Of a stretch of DNA of 64,000 bases, positions 19,401 through 27,479 are shown piece by piece. Numbering within the stretch: the stretch's first letter is position 1; the number at the start of each line of letters is the position of its first letter. The translations under genes were made by a program, and so were the position numbers. The stretch comes from Rhodopseudomonas infernalis (GTDB lineage: Bacteria > Pseudomonadota > Alphaproteobacteria > Rhizobiales > Xanthobacteraceae), in assembly GCF_022271405.1 (NCBI RefSeq), contig NZ_JAJNAL010000002.1, positions 186,001-250,000 on the forward strand. Direction: 5' to 3'. A model generated the notes under the pieces. It made no database searches. It had not been told where the DNA came from and saw only the letters and a program-made list of their open reading frames with translations.

Positions 19401-19686
19401 CGCGCTCGTCGGCTTCGATCAGAGCCTGCCGATCGGCGACCGGGATCTGATAATAATCAGGGTGGATTTCGCTGAAGGCGAGGAAGCCGTGACGGTTGCC
19501 GCCGTATTCGATGAACGCCGCCTGCAGCGACGGCTCGACCCGGGTGACTTTGGCGAGGTAGATGTTGCCGCGCAGTTGTTTGCGCTGGGCGGTCTCGAAA
19601 TCAAATTCTTCGACGCGGTTGCCGCGGACCACGACCACCCGGGTCTCTTCCGGGTGGGTGGCGTCGATCAGCATCTTGTTGGGCAT
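16414..19686 (-). CDS. rne: Ribonuclease E, 1090 aa, with large S1-domain insertion
   Basis: Endoribonuclease core of the degradosome. The N-terminal catalytic half is clear: split S1 domain (residues about 37-90 and resuming near 350), 5-prime sensor region, DNase I-like catalytic motifs IDVNSGRSTR and GLIVIDFIDMDEKRNNRAVE holding the two metal-binding Asp, and the zinc-link CPHCGGSG that joins subunits. The S1 domain carries an insertion of about 260 residues (about 97-355) beginning with basic RRRSRHRSHRRR, then a His/Asp-rich tract (15 His in residues 142-185), then acidic DEDD-type repeats. The C-terminal half is disordered, with Arg-rich RRPRRRGRRGGRRRRGG and acidic tracts as expected for RNA-binding and degradosome scaffolding; it ends GWWSRRFGGGGN. 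Confidence 0.95.
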   Translation of the reverse strand: MPNKMLIDATHPEETRVVVVRGNRVEEFDFETAQRKQLRGNIYLAKVTRVEPSLQAAFIEYGGNRHGFLAFSEIHPDYYQIPVADRQALIEADERAHREAEEESEQRSTRRRSRHRSHRRRGSGERVQSEVVDADPSAEQPHDHEHNGSDQVHADHDHGQHHDHDQSDHAHTEHNHTDHNDADHQRAADAPLMHESPAQEAGATPETSSTEFGNADGQAGEQSSIEHHNQAEAVSAIVAEAPANAEPVEVAAPAAADHVPHDQRADELGSDEHVADDNSGYAEDAPFPLAESAEHDQDEDDHAHAEHAEAEAEDDVEADGDDDEDDDDEAEEDIVESVGGDDVLEEVPERAFRPRRQYKIQEVIKRRQVMLVQVVKEERGNKGAALTTYLSLAGRYAVLMPNTARGGGISRKITSAQDRSRLKEVVQDLDVPEGMGIILRTAGATRTKPEIKRDFEYLIRMWETVRDVTLNSQAPTLVYEEGSLIKRSLRDLYNKEIDEIQVAGEAGYQEARDFMHMLMPSQVRAVKLYRDGQPLFSRMGVESQLDAMFSPTVQLRSGGYIVINQTEALVSIDVNSGRSTREHHIEDTALKTNLEASEEVARQLRLRDLAGLIVIDFIDMDEKRNNRAVERKLSDCLRQDRARIQVGRISHFGLLEMSRQRIRASVLESSTEPCPHCGGSGHVRSVSSVALQLLRGLEEILMKGATHNLIVRTRADVALYVLNQKRGHLRDLETGFKVSLSVVSDPTVSGQQSFVIDRGEQVHTLEAAKALLAAQVAASPPQPDEPYADDEGYEFEAEIETDETVGLADEQSGESSEGEGGERKRKRRRRRRSRNGEGRDASAPTEDGEPSSAPEAGEAESAADEEGDDTEDGAEGEGEARADQANGERRPRRRGRRGGRRRRGGPEGEESAAGGSDEFGATDQADENHAEPDGESHGEAAPLSPASESSAEPWLGKRHEQDSEAEDASAPSASAAETAELHVEKPALTAIASLTATAESVPAPAEAAPAEETAAERSARRRSTVREKVNFGATAPKPDVAASPATEETPAPAEPAALASESAPQTAAEPASEAPRRAGWWSRRFGGGGN

Positions 19687-20379
19687 TGTTCAACTCATGG
19701 CGGCGGAACGCGCGCGAGACGGCCAGCGCAGAGAGCGCGGCCGGACAACGCAACGGTCCACCTGATTCGGGGGTGAGGGGAAGGCCGAAACGCAACTCAC
19801 CGCGCCGTGCCGGCGTGGGACCTGAGGCGTTGCGCGTGGCGAAGCGGGTGCTTCGCGGCGGCGCGGCCTTTACGTGGGTCCGGTTCGGCATCGCATTGTG
19901 GCGCATTAAGCGTCGGCCCGTCTGAACGATTGGCGGCAAATTATCCGCCTTGTCTTCCTGCTGAAGGACCGGCCTGGCGCCGAAGCGCTCACCGGCATGG
20001 ATCATCCGGCCTTGGCCGGACGGATCGGTCATGAAGAGTCTGAACCGTCCCTGGTACGAAGAAGCCCGGGGACCGGACGCCGCTCGGGCCTCACCGACGC
20101 TCCTGCCTGGCCGCGCGCTGCGCTGGCGAGGAGGGGACGGAAAAACGCAAGATCCCACTTGTTGGATCGGAGGGATCGGGCGCTGCACCGAATGGCTGAA
20201 CGCGACACAACCGGAAGATTAGACCGTCAGCACCAGATACATACGTGGATTGGCTCTCGCTTGCAAGGAGAGCGTCGCCGTCCGGTCACACTGCGGCTTA
20301 TTCGAGCCAGGTCGCTTAAGAGGCGATTAACCACGCAGTTCTATTGCGGTAGAAGGCAATTGGAGAGGGGCCCGAATCC
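19687..20379. other. Long divergent intergenic region between rne and the amidase
   Basis: 693 bases with no credible gene. Small open frames here lack ribosome binding sites and family resemblance. The region must hold the rne promoter and leader; GGATAAT on the minus strand near 19940 is a possible -10. Several short GC-rich inverted repeats occur (for example around 20060-20110). In other bacteria rne autoregulates through a structured 5-prime UTR of several hundred bases, so the length is suggestive but not proof. Confidence 0.4.
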
Positions 20380-21681
20380 TTGCAGGGGCGCGCAAATCAT
20401 TTTGTTTTGTTCCGCGCCCTCGTGGTGTGCGCCGCAGCATTTCTGTGCGCGCCGACCGTCAGCTTTGCAACTGGAGCTGAGCAGAGCGCGGTGCCGGCGC
20501 CTGGTGGTTTCCCGGTTGCCTCCGAGGCCCGCCTTGCTGGCGACGAGACACAAACTCGCTTCATCGTCGACCTCGACGCCAAAGTGCCGATGCGGGCCTT
20601 CACGCTGGCCGACCCTTATCGAGTCGTGATTGATCTGCCGCAGATCAATTTTCGCCTGCCGGCCGCCGTGGGCGGCAGCGGTCGCGGTCTGATCAAGGCG
20701 TTTCGCTACGGCCTGGTGATGCCGGGTGGTTCGCGGATCGTTCTGGAATTGACCGGGCCCGCCAAGATCTCCAAAGCCGAGATGCTCGATGCGGCCAATG
20801 GTCAGCCGGCCCGCATGGTGATCGAGCTTGATTCGGTCGACCGCACCGCCTTCACCGAGCAACTCGGCGCCGAAAAGGGTCCCGACCTGCGCCCGACGCT
20901 CGGCGCGTCCGAGACCACTGCGTCGGTCCCGCGAAGTGCGGAAACGGCCAAAGCCGACGCCGCCAAGGACGATCTGCGGCCCGTCGTCGTCCTCGACCCG
21001 GGGCACGGCGGAATTGACAATGGCACCCAGTCGGCCAGCGGCATCGCCGAGAAGCAACTTGTGCTCGATTTCGCCCTGGCGCTCCGCGACCAGATGGAGA
21101 AGGGCGGCAAGTACCGGGTCGTTCTCACGCGCAGTGACGACACGTTCATCCCACTCAACGACCGGGTGAAGATCGCGCGAGCGCAGTCGGCGGCGCTGTT
21201 CGTGTCGATTCATGCAGACGCGCTGCCGCGCGGCGAGGGTGATGCCCAGGGGGCGACGATCTACACGCTGTCCGACAAGGCCTCCGACGCCGAAGCGCAG
21301 CGCCTGGCCGACGCCGAAAACAAGGCCGACGCGATCGGCGGCGTCAATTTGACGGAAGAGCCGACCGATGTCGCCGACATCTTGATCGACCTCGCGCAGC
21401 GCGAGACCAAGACCTTCTCCAACCGCTTCGCCCGAACGCTGATGCGGGAAATGAAGGGCACCACCCGGCTGCACAAGAACCCGCTGAAATCCGCCGGCTT
21501 CCGTGTCCTCAAGGCGCCGGATGTGCCGTCGGTGCTGCTCGAACTCGGCTACGTCTCCAACAAGGGCGACCTGCAGCAGCTGGTGTCGGAGCAGTGGCGG
21601 ACCAAGACGGTCGCGGCGGTCGCCCAGGCGATCGATTCGTTCTTCGCCAAGCGGGTCGTCTCGGCCGGCAGGCCGGACTGA
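20380..21681 (+). CDS. N-acetylmuramoyl-L-alanine amidase, AmiC-like, 433 aa
   Basis: Periplasmic peptidoglycan amidase that cleaves between MurNAc and the stem peptide, needed for daughter-cell separation. A signal peptide (LVVCAAAFLCAPTVSFA) leads to an AMIN domain (about residues 55-145: TRFIVDLDAKVPMRAFTLADPYRVVIDLP) for septal targeting, a linker, and an Amidase_3 domain with zinc ligands in DPGHGGID, IAEKQLVLDFAL and SIHADAL and catalytic Glu in LLELGYVSN. No ATG fits; the TTG at 20380, nine bases after GGAGAGGGG, gives a complete signal peptide and is preceded in frame by a stop. It is followed by mrcA, the usual alphaproteobacterial order. Confidence 0.92.
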   Translation: MQGRANHFVLFRALVVCAAAFLCAPTVSFATGAEQSAVPAPGGFPVASEARLAGDETQTRFIVDLDAKVPMRAFTLADPYRVVIDLPQINFRLPAAVGGSGRGLIKAFRYGLVMPGGSRIVLELTGPAKISKAEMLDAANGQPARMVIELDSVDRTAFTEQLGAEKGPDLRPTLGASETTASVPRSAETAKADAAKDDLRPVVVLDPGHGGIDNGTQSASGIAEKQLVLDFALALRDQMEKGGKYRVVLTRSDDTFIPLNDRVKIARAQSAALFVSIHADALPRGEGDAQGATIYTLSDKASDAEAQRLADAENKADAIGGVNLTEEPTDVADILIDLAQRETKTFSNRFARTLMREMKGTTRLHKNPLKSAGFRVLKAPDVPSVLLELGYVSNKGDLQQLVSEQWRTKTVAAVAQAIDSFFAKRVVSAGRPD

Positions 21682-21875
21682 AACTGGCGGCGGGCGAGGC
21701 CGGGCCCTAGTTTGGCCACAGCGCAAGCTTTATAAGACGCCCAGTGCAGTTCGTGATTTCGGTTTGGATCAAGGCCGGTCCCGGCGAGCGTGATCGCAGG
21801 GTTGCGGACCGAGCCAATCTCGTTCAAGGGACATTTCGCCGCGTCGCGCGGTCCTCGTGATACGGAACTCAATCG

Positions 21876-24365
21876 ATGCGCTTGCTGCTGCGGTTTTTCG
21901 GCTTTCTGTTTGCGGCCGGGACGATCGTGTTTCTCGTCGGCGTCGCTGCCGCAGCCGGGCTGATCTGGCACTATTCCAAGGACTTGCCGGACTACTCTCA
22001 GCTTCAGGATTACGAGCCGCCGGTGATGACCCGCGTCCACGCGGCGGACGGCTCGCTGGTCGGCGAGTATTCCAAGGAGCGCCGGCTGTATCTGCCGATT
22101 CAGGCGGTGCCGAAGCTGGTGATCAACGCATTCCTGGCCGCCGAAGACAAGAACTTCTACGAGCACGGCGGCATCGACTATTCGGGCATGGCCCGCGCCG
22201 CGCTGCTGTACGCCCAGAACATCGGCTCGAATCGCCGCCCGCAGGGCGCCTCGACCATCACGCAGCAGGTCGCCAAGAACTTCCTTTTGACCAACGAGGT
22301 GTCGTTCACCCGCAAGATCAAGGAAGCGCTGCTGGCGATGCGCATCGAGCGGGCCTATTCGAAGGACCGCATTCTCGAGCTGTATCTGAACGAGATTTAT
22401 CTGGGCCTCGGCGCCTATGGCATCGCTGCCGCGTCGCTGGTGTATTTCGACAAGTCGGTCAACGAGCTGACGGTCGCCGAAGCGTCGTATCTGGCGGCGC
22501 TGCCGAAGGCGCCCGCCGCACTGCATCCGATCCGCAACCACGACCGCGCGGTCGAGCGCCGCAACTACGTGATCGATCGCCTGCTGGAGAACGGCTGGAT
22601 CAAACAGGCCGACGCGGACAAGGCTCGCAAGGAGCCGCTGGCGGTTGCCACCCGCGGCACTGGCGCGCACACCTTCGCCGGCGAGTATTTCGCCGAGGAG
22701 GTTCGCCGCGACATCCTCGAGCGCTATGGCGAGAAGAAGCTGTATGAAGGCGGCCTGTCGGTGCGCGCCACCCTCGATCCCAAGCTGCAGGTCGAGGCGC
22801 GCCGGACCATGACGGCCGGTCTCGTCAAGTTCGACGAAGCGCAGGGCTGGCGCGGGTCGCACACCAAACTCGACATCAGCGGCGACTGGGGCGTTAAGCT
22901 GGCCGAGGTCAAATCGCTCTCGGATATCTCGCCGTGGCGCATGGCCGTTGTGCTCGACACCTCCGACCAGTCGGCGCGGATCGGCTTCCAGCCGGGTCGC
23001 GAACTCGGCGGCGCCGTGTCGAAGCAGCGCGAGACCGGGCTGATCTCGCTCGACGGCGTGCGCTGGGCCAAGGCCGCCACCGGCCCGCAACGCGGGCGGA
23101 CACCGAGCAACGTGTCGCAGGTGCTGTCCGCGGGCGACGTGATCTACGCCGACCCGCTGCTCGACAAGGAAGGCAAGGTCGTCGACGGCCAGTACCGGCT
23201 GCGACAGATCCCCGAAGTGTCCGGCGCGATGGTTGCGATGGACCCGTGGACCGGCCGTGTGCTGGCGATGGTCGGCGGCTTCTCGTTCGATCAGAGTCAG
23301 TTCAACCGCGCCACCCAGGCCTATCGGCAGCCCGGTTCTTCGTTCAAGCCGCTGGTCTATTCGGCCGCGATGGACAACGGCTACACGCCGTCGACCGTCG
23401 TGATCGACGCGCCGATCGAAATCGATCAGGGGCAGGGCGTCGGCGTCTGGCGGCCGGAGAACTACTCGACCGGCAAGTATTACGGCCCGACCACGCTGCG
23501 CAACGCGCTGCAGCGCTCGCTCAACACCGTGACGGTGCGGCTCGCGCAGGACATCGGCATGCCGCTGATCGGCGAATACGCCAAGCGGTTCGGTGTCTAT
23601 GACGAATTGCCGAACTATCTCTCCTATGCGCTGGGCGCTGGCGAAACCACCGTCATGCGGATGGTCACCGCCTATTCGATGTTCGCCAATGGCGGACGCC
23701 GGGTGAAGGCGACGCTGATCGACCGCATTCAGGATCGTTACGGCCGCACCATCTTCAAGCACGATGCCCGCGAATGCCGCGGCTGCGAAGCGCCGGAAGG
23801 CTGGAAGAATCAGCCCGAGCCGCAGCTGGTCGACCGCCGCGAGCAGGTGCTCGATCCGATGACCGCCTATCAGATCACGTCCATGATGGAAGGTGTGGTT
23901 CAGGCCGGCACCGCCACCGTGGTGCGCGAAGTCGGCAAGCCGATCGCCGGCAAGACCGGTACCACCAATGACGAGAAGGATGCCTGGTTCATCGGCTTCT
24001 CGCCGGACCTCGTGGTCGGCATCTATTTCGGTTACGACAAGCCGCGCAACCTCGGCCGCGGCGCCACAGGCGGACATCTCGCGGCGCCTGTCGCCAAGGA
24101 CTTCTTCAAGCTGGCGTTGGCCGACAAGCCGGCCGTGCCGTTCCGCGTTCCGGCCGGCATCAAGCTGATCCGCGTCGACGCCAAGAGCGGCATGCGGGCC
24201 GGCCCGGGCGATGGCCGCACCATTCTCGAGGCGTTCAAGCCCGGCACTGCGCCGCCGGACAACTACTCGGTGATCGGCGTCGCCGATGCCGACGGCCGCC
24301 AGCAGCAGATGGCGCCGCCCGACGACCGCGGCTTCTTCCGCCCCGGCACCGGCGGCCTCTACTGA
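21876..24365 (+). CDS. mrcA: Penicillin-binding protein 1A, bifunctional peptidoglycan synthase, 829 aa
   Basis: Class A PBP anchored by one N-terminal transmembrane helix. The GT51 glycosyltransferase domain carries catalytic Glu in AAEDKNFYEHGGIDY and GASTITQQVAKNFLL. A PCB_OB insertion (about residues 320-430) is followed by the transpeptidase domain with SxxK nucleophile in PGSSFKPLVY, SLNTVTVRLA (SxN) and AGKTGTTNDEKDAWF (KTG). Length is typical. Two Cys occur close together in DARECRGCEAPEG, an oddity shared by some alphaproteobacterial homologues. Its place behind an AmiC-type amidase groups cell-wall synthesis and cleavage. Confidence 0.96.
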   Translation: MRLLLRFFGFLFAAGTIVFLVGVAAAAGLIWHYSKDLPDYSQLQDYEPPVMTRVHAADGSLVGEYSKERRLYLPIQAVPKLVINAFLAAEDKNFYEHGGIDYSGMARAALLYAQNIGSNRRPQGASTITQQVAKNFLLTNEVSFTRKIKEALLAMRIERAYSKDRILELYLNEIYLGLGAYGIAAASLVYFDKSVNELTVAEASYLAALPKAPAALHPIRNHDRAVERRNYVIDRLLENGWIKQADADKARKEPLAVATRGTGAHTFAGEYFAEEVRRDILERYGEKKLYEGGLSVRATLDPKLQVEARRTMTAGLVKFDEAQGWRGSHTKLDISGDWGVKLAEVKSLSDISPWRMAVVLDTSDQSARIGFQPGRELGGAVSKQRETGLISLDGVRWAKAATGPQRGRTPSNVSQVLSAGDVIYADPLLDKEGKVVDGQYRLRQIPEVSGAMVAMDPWTGRVLAMVGGFSFDQSQFNRATQAYRQPGSSFKPLVYSAAMDNGYTPSTVVIDAPIEIDQGQGVGVWRPENYSTGKYYGPTTLRNALQRSLNTVTVRLAQDIGMPLIGEYAKRFGVYDELPNYLSYALGAGETTVMRMVTAYSMFANGGRRVKATLIDRIQDRYGRTIFKHDARECRGCEAPEGWKNQPEPQLVDRREQVLDPMTAYQITSMMEGVVQAGTATVVREVGKPIAGKTGTTNDEKDAWFIGFSPDLVVGIYFGYDKPRNLGRGATGGHLAAPVAKDFFKLALADKPAVPFRVPAGIKLIRVDAKSGMRAGPGDGRTILEAFKPGTAPPDNYSVIGVADADGRQQQMAPPDDRGFFRPGTGGLY

Positions 24366-24380
24366 CGACCGATAGGGTCC

Positions 24381-24413
24381 AACGGGCGATTGCGCTTTGC
24401 CGCGTCGCCCGTT
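24381..24413 (+). terminator. Hairpin after mrcA
   Basis: AACGGGCGA (24381-24389) and TCGCCCGTT (24405-24413) form a perfect 9-bp stem with a 15-base loop, 15 bases after the mrcA stop and 51 bases before prfB. It is followed by AAAT rather than a U-tract, so termination is uncertain; attenuation or RNA protection are alternatives. Confidence 0.4.
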
Positions 24414-24463
24414 AAATCGCGTCATCCATTCGCGGCGACCCGTGTCCGCACCCAAGAGATCCC

Positions 24464-25595
24464 ATGCGCGCAGAAATCGAACGCCTTGTCGAAGAGATCA
24501 AGCAGTCAGTCGGGCTGCTGAGGAGGCATCTTTGACGTCGACCAGTCGACTGTCCGCCTCGCGGAGCTGAACAAGCTCGCCGAGGACCCCGACCTCTGGA
24601 ACGATCCGCAGAAGGCCCAGAAGCTGATGCAGGAGCGAACCTCGCTGGAGGATTCGCTGACCGGCATCGGCAAGGTCGAGCGTGAGCTGACCGACAATGT
24701 CGAGATGATCGAACTCGGCGAAGCCGAGGGCGACGAAGGCATCGTCAAGGAAGCCGAGAACGCGCTCAAGGCGCTGAAGAAGGAAGTGGCGCGGCGCGAG
24801 CTCGAAGCCCTTCTGTCCGGCGAGGCCGATCGCTTCGACACCTATCTCGAAGTTCATGCCGGCGCCGGCGGCACCGAGAGCCAGGACTGGGCCTCGATGC
24901 TGCTGCGCATGTACACGCGCTGGGCCGAAAAGCACGGCTTCAAGATCGAGTATCTCGAAGAGTCCGAAGGCGAAGAAGCGGGGATCAAGTCGGCGACGAT
25001 CCAGATCTCCGGCCACAACGCCTATGGCTGGTTGAAGACCGAGGCGGGCGTGCATCGCCTCGTTCGGATCTCGCCGTTCGACTCCAATGCGCGGCGGCAC
25101 ACTTCGTTCTCGTCGGTGCAGATCTTCCCGGTGATCGACAATTCGATCAAGATCGATATCGCCGAGTCCGACGTCCGCGTCGATACGATGCGGTCGGGCG
25201 GCGCCGGCGGTCAGCACGTCAACAAGACCGAATCCGCGGTGCGCCTGACCCACATCCCGACCGGCGTCGCGGTGGTCTGTCAGGCCGGCCGTTCGCAGCA
25301 CAAGAACCGCGCCCAGGCGTGGGACATGCTGCGCGCGCGGCTCTACGAGATCGAGTTGAAGAAGCGCGAGGAACAGGCCGCCGCCGATCAGGCCGCCAAG
25401 ACCGAGATCGGCTGGGGCCACCAGATCCGCTCCTACGTCCTGCAACCGTATCAGATGGTCAAAGACCTGCGCACCGGCGTGCAGACCTCCGACACCGCGG
25501 GCGTGCTCGACGGCGATCTCGACGAGTTCATGGCCGCGACCCTGGCGCAGCGCGCGTTCGGCACCGGGCCGGGCAGCGTCGAGGACGTGGACTGA
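24464..25595 (+). CDS. prfB: Peptide chain release factor 2 (programmed +1 frameshift)
   Basis: RF2 terminates translation at UGA and UAA. The reading frame begins at ATG 24464 ([17 protein letters not shown]), runs 23 codons to CTT at 24530-24532, meets an in-frame TGA at 24533-24535, and continues in the +1 frame from GAC at 24534 to the stop at 25595, giving about 376 aa, the normal RF2 length. The body carries the RF2-specific SPF tripeptide ([13 protein letters not shown]) and the catalytic GGQ loop ([18 protein letters not shown]). Annotation that ignores the frameshift would start wrongly at an internal ATG near 24627 and lose about 54 residues. A dehydrogenase gene follows two bases after the stop. 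Confidence 0.95.
24521..24536 (+). promoter_or_regulatory. prfB autoregulatory +1 frameshift site
   Basis: The sequence reads AGG AGG CAT CTT TGA C. The AGGAGG Shine-Dalgarno-like element three bases before CTT, the slippery CTT codon, the UGA stop and the following C all match the classical RF2 frameshift signal. Low RF2 slows termination at this UGA and promotes slippage, so RF2 controls its own synthesis (established for E. coli prfB). Confidence 0.95.
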
Positions 25596-25597
25596 GC

Positions 25598-26500
25598 GTG
25601 GACGACAGCAGCCGCATTCGGGTTGGTTTCATCGGCCTCGGCAAGATGGGCCACGGCATGGCCGGCCGGATGCTCGATGCCGGTTTCGACGTCGCAGTGT
25701 GGAATCGCAATGCGGTCAAGGCCGATGATCTGATCGCGCGCGGCGCACGCCGCGCGGCGACGCCGGCGGAGGCCGCACGCGGCGCGGATGCGATCATCAC
25801 CATGGTGTCCGATGACGACGCTTCCCAGGCGGTCTGGTTAGGCGCCGAGGGCGCGGCCACGGCCTCGAAAGCGGGTGCGCTCGCAATCGAGTGTTCGACG
25901 GTTTCGTACCAGCACGCGCTCGATCTTGCCGCAGCGATTCGCGCGAGCGGGCTGATCTATATCGACTGCCCGGTGACCGGGTTGCCCGATGCCGCGGCGC
26001 GCGGCGAACTCACGCTGCTGATTGGCGCCGAAGCCGGCGATCTCGACACCGCGCGACCATTTCTCGCTGCGCTCGGTCAGACCATCCGCCATTTCGGGCC
26101 GGTCGGCGCCGGCACCGTCTACAAGCTGATCAACAATCTGATGGGCGCGATCCAGATCGCAGGGCTCGCCGAGGGCATCGCGATCGCCGAGCGGGCTGGT
26201 CTCGATATGGATCTGGTGCGTGAGGCGATCCTCGGCGGCGTCGTGGCAAGTCCGCAGGTCGTCCGGCATACACCCCGCATGATTGCCCGCGACTTCAGCA
26301 ACGCCACCTTCACCGCCGCGCTCCGCCACAAGGATGCGGACTACGCGGTGAGGCTCGCCGAACAATTGCTGCCCCAGCTGCCGCTGAGCCGTGCGGCCGT
26401 CGCAGCCTATGCCGCCGCGAAGACCGCTGCGCCGCATGAGGATGAAGGCAAGCTGATCGAACTGTTGTCGGCCGGTGCGCCGAACGTCGCGGCCGACTGA
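25598..26500 (+). CDS. NAD(P)-dependent beta-hydroxyacid dehydrogenase family protein, 300 aa
   Basis: 6-phosphogluconate dehydrogenase-like/3-hydroxyisobutyrate dehydrogenase family. N-terminal Rossmann motif GFIGLGKMGHGMAGRML, substrate-binding ITMVSDDDA and DCPVTGLPDAAARGELTLLIG, and the catalytic Lys in GTVYKLINNLMG. The start is GTG at 25598, two bases after the prfB stop, so it is probably co-transcribed with prfB. Substrate unknown (tartronate semialdehyde, hydroxyisobutyrate and succinic semialdehyde are all reduced by relatives). A second family member follows 111 bases downstream. Confidence 0.88.
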   Translation: MDDSSRIRVGFIGLGKMGHGMAGRMLDAGFDVAVWNRNAVKADDLIARGARRAATPAEAARGADAIITMVSDDDASQAVWLGAEGAATASKAGALAIECSTVSYQHALDLAAAIRASGLIYIDCPVTGLPDAAARGELTLLIGAEAGDLDTARPFLAALGQTIRHFGPVGAGTVYKLINNLMGAIQIAGLAEGIAIAERAGLDMDLVREAILGGVVASPQVVRHTPRMIARDFSNATFTAALRHKDADYAVRLAEQLLPQLPLSRAAVAAYAAAKTAAPHEDEGKLIELLSAGAPNVAAD

Positions 26501-26611
26501 GCGTTTCTGGCTCGTCCTAGCGGCGGTTGCTCTGTGGTTTTGGTGGAGCCTCGCATCTCATCGATACGGCTCTGCCGGACTGCAGTGACCCTCACATCAG
26601 GAGATGATCGC

Positions 26612-27463
26612 ATGGACGTCGGTATGATCGGGCTTGGCGCCATGGGGCGCGCGATGGCGCTGAACCTGGCCGCCGCGGGCCACCGCGTGAAGGCGTGGAA
26701 TCGCTCTGGCGGTACGCTGGACGGCATCACGATGGTCGCAACTCCTGCCGATGCGCTGCAAGGCGAGGTGGCGCTGACGATGCTGTCCGACGACGCCGCG
26801 ATCCGCTCGGTGCTGCTCGACAGCGGCGCGCTCGCCGCGGCAAACAAGAATCTGCTCCACGTCGTCACGTCGACGATCTCGGTGGCCTTCGCGCGCGAAC
26901 TCGTGACTGCGCACCACGACCTGGGCGTTCGCTATGTGTCGGCGCCCGTGCTCGGGCGGCCCGATGTCGCGGCGGCCGGCCAACTGCACATTCTGGCTGG
27001 TGGGCCTCCGGAGGCCGTGGCGGCGGTGCGTCCGGTGCTCGATGTCATCGGCGGCAAGTTCTGGGACATGGGCCCCGAGGCGCCGACCGCAAATGCCGCC
27101 AAAGTCGCCTGCAACATGATGATCACCATGGCGATCGAGGCGATGGCCGAGGGCGTGGTGATCACCGAGGCGAACGGCCTGCCGCGCGGGACCTTCTTCG
27201 AGCTGATTCTCGGCACGCTGTTCGGCGCGCGATCCTATCAGGTGTATTCGGCGATCATCGCGGAAGGAAAGTATCAGCCGGGGTTCAAGGCCACGCTGGG
27301 ATTGAAGGACCTTCGTCTGGCCACCGAGGCTGCCGGGCAGGCCGGGCGTCAGCTGCCGATGCTGGACGCCGTGCACCACCAGATGTCGGAGACGGTCCGG
27401 GCCGGCATGGGCGACCGCGATTGGGCGGCGATGGCCGATTACACCATCCGCGGCGGCAAGTAA
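26612..27463 (+). CDS. NAD(P)-dependent beta-hydroxyacid dehydrogenase family protein, 283 aa
   Basis: Same family as the gene before it but clearly divergent, so not a recent duplicate. Rossmann motif GMIGLGAMGRAMALNLAAAG, then APVLGRPDVAAAGQLHILAGG, catalytic Lys in NAAKVACNMM, and a C-terminal GFKATLGLKDLRLATEAA helix typical of the GHBDH/GLYR-type reductases. The ATG at 26612 has AGGAG eight bases upstream. Substrate not predictable; succinic semialdehyde or glyoxylate reduction is possible because of the GLYR-like C-terminus. Confidence 0.87.
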   Translation: MDVGMIGLGAMGRAMALNLAAAGHRVKAWNRSGGTLDGITMVATPADALQGEVALTMLSDDAAIRSVLLDSGALAAANKNLLHVVTSTISVAFARELVTAHHDLGVRYVSAPVLGRPDVAAAGQLHILAGGPPEAVAAVRPVLDVIGGKFWDMGPEAPTANAAKVACNMMITMAIEAMAEGVVITEANGLPRGTFFELILGTLFGARSYQVYSAIIAEGKYQPGFKATLGLKDLRLATEAAGQAGRQLPMLDAVHHQMSETVRAGMGDRDWAAMADYTIRGGK

Positions 27464-27479
27464 GCCGTTGGCGGCGGCG

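Noticed and set aside
16339-19776. Open frame of 1145 codons on the plus strand opposite rne
   Set aside because: The minus strand encodes a complete RNase E with all catalytic motifs. The plus-strand translation is an artefact of GC-rich codon bias and starts inside the rne terminator.
24627-25595. prfB starting at the internal ATG 24627 without frameshift
   Set aside because: The upstream sequence encodes the conserved RF2 N-terminus and a complete frameshift signal, so the internal start would give a truncated factor.
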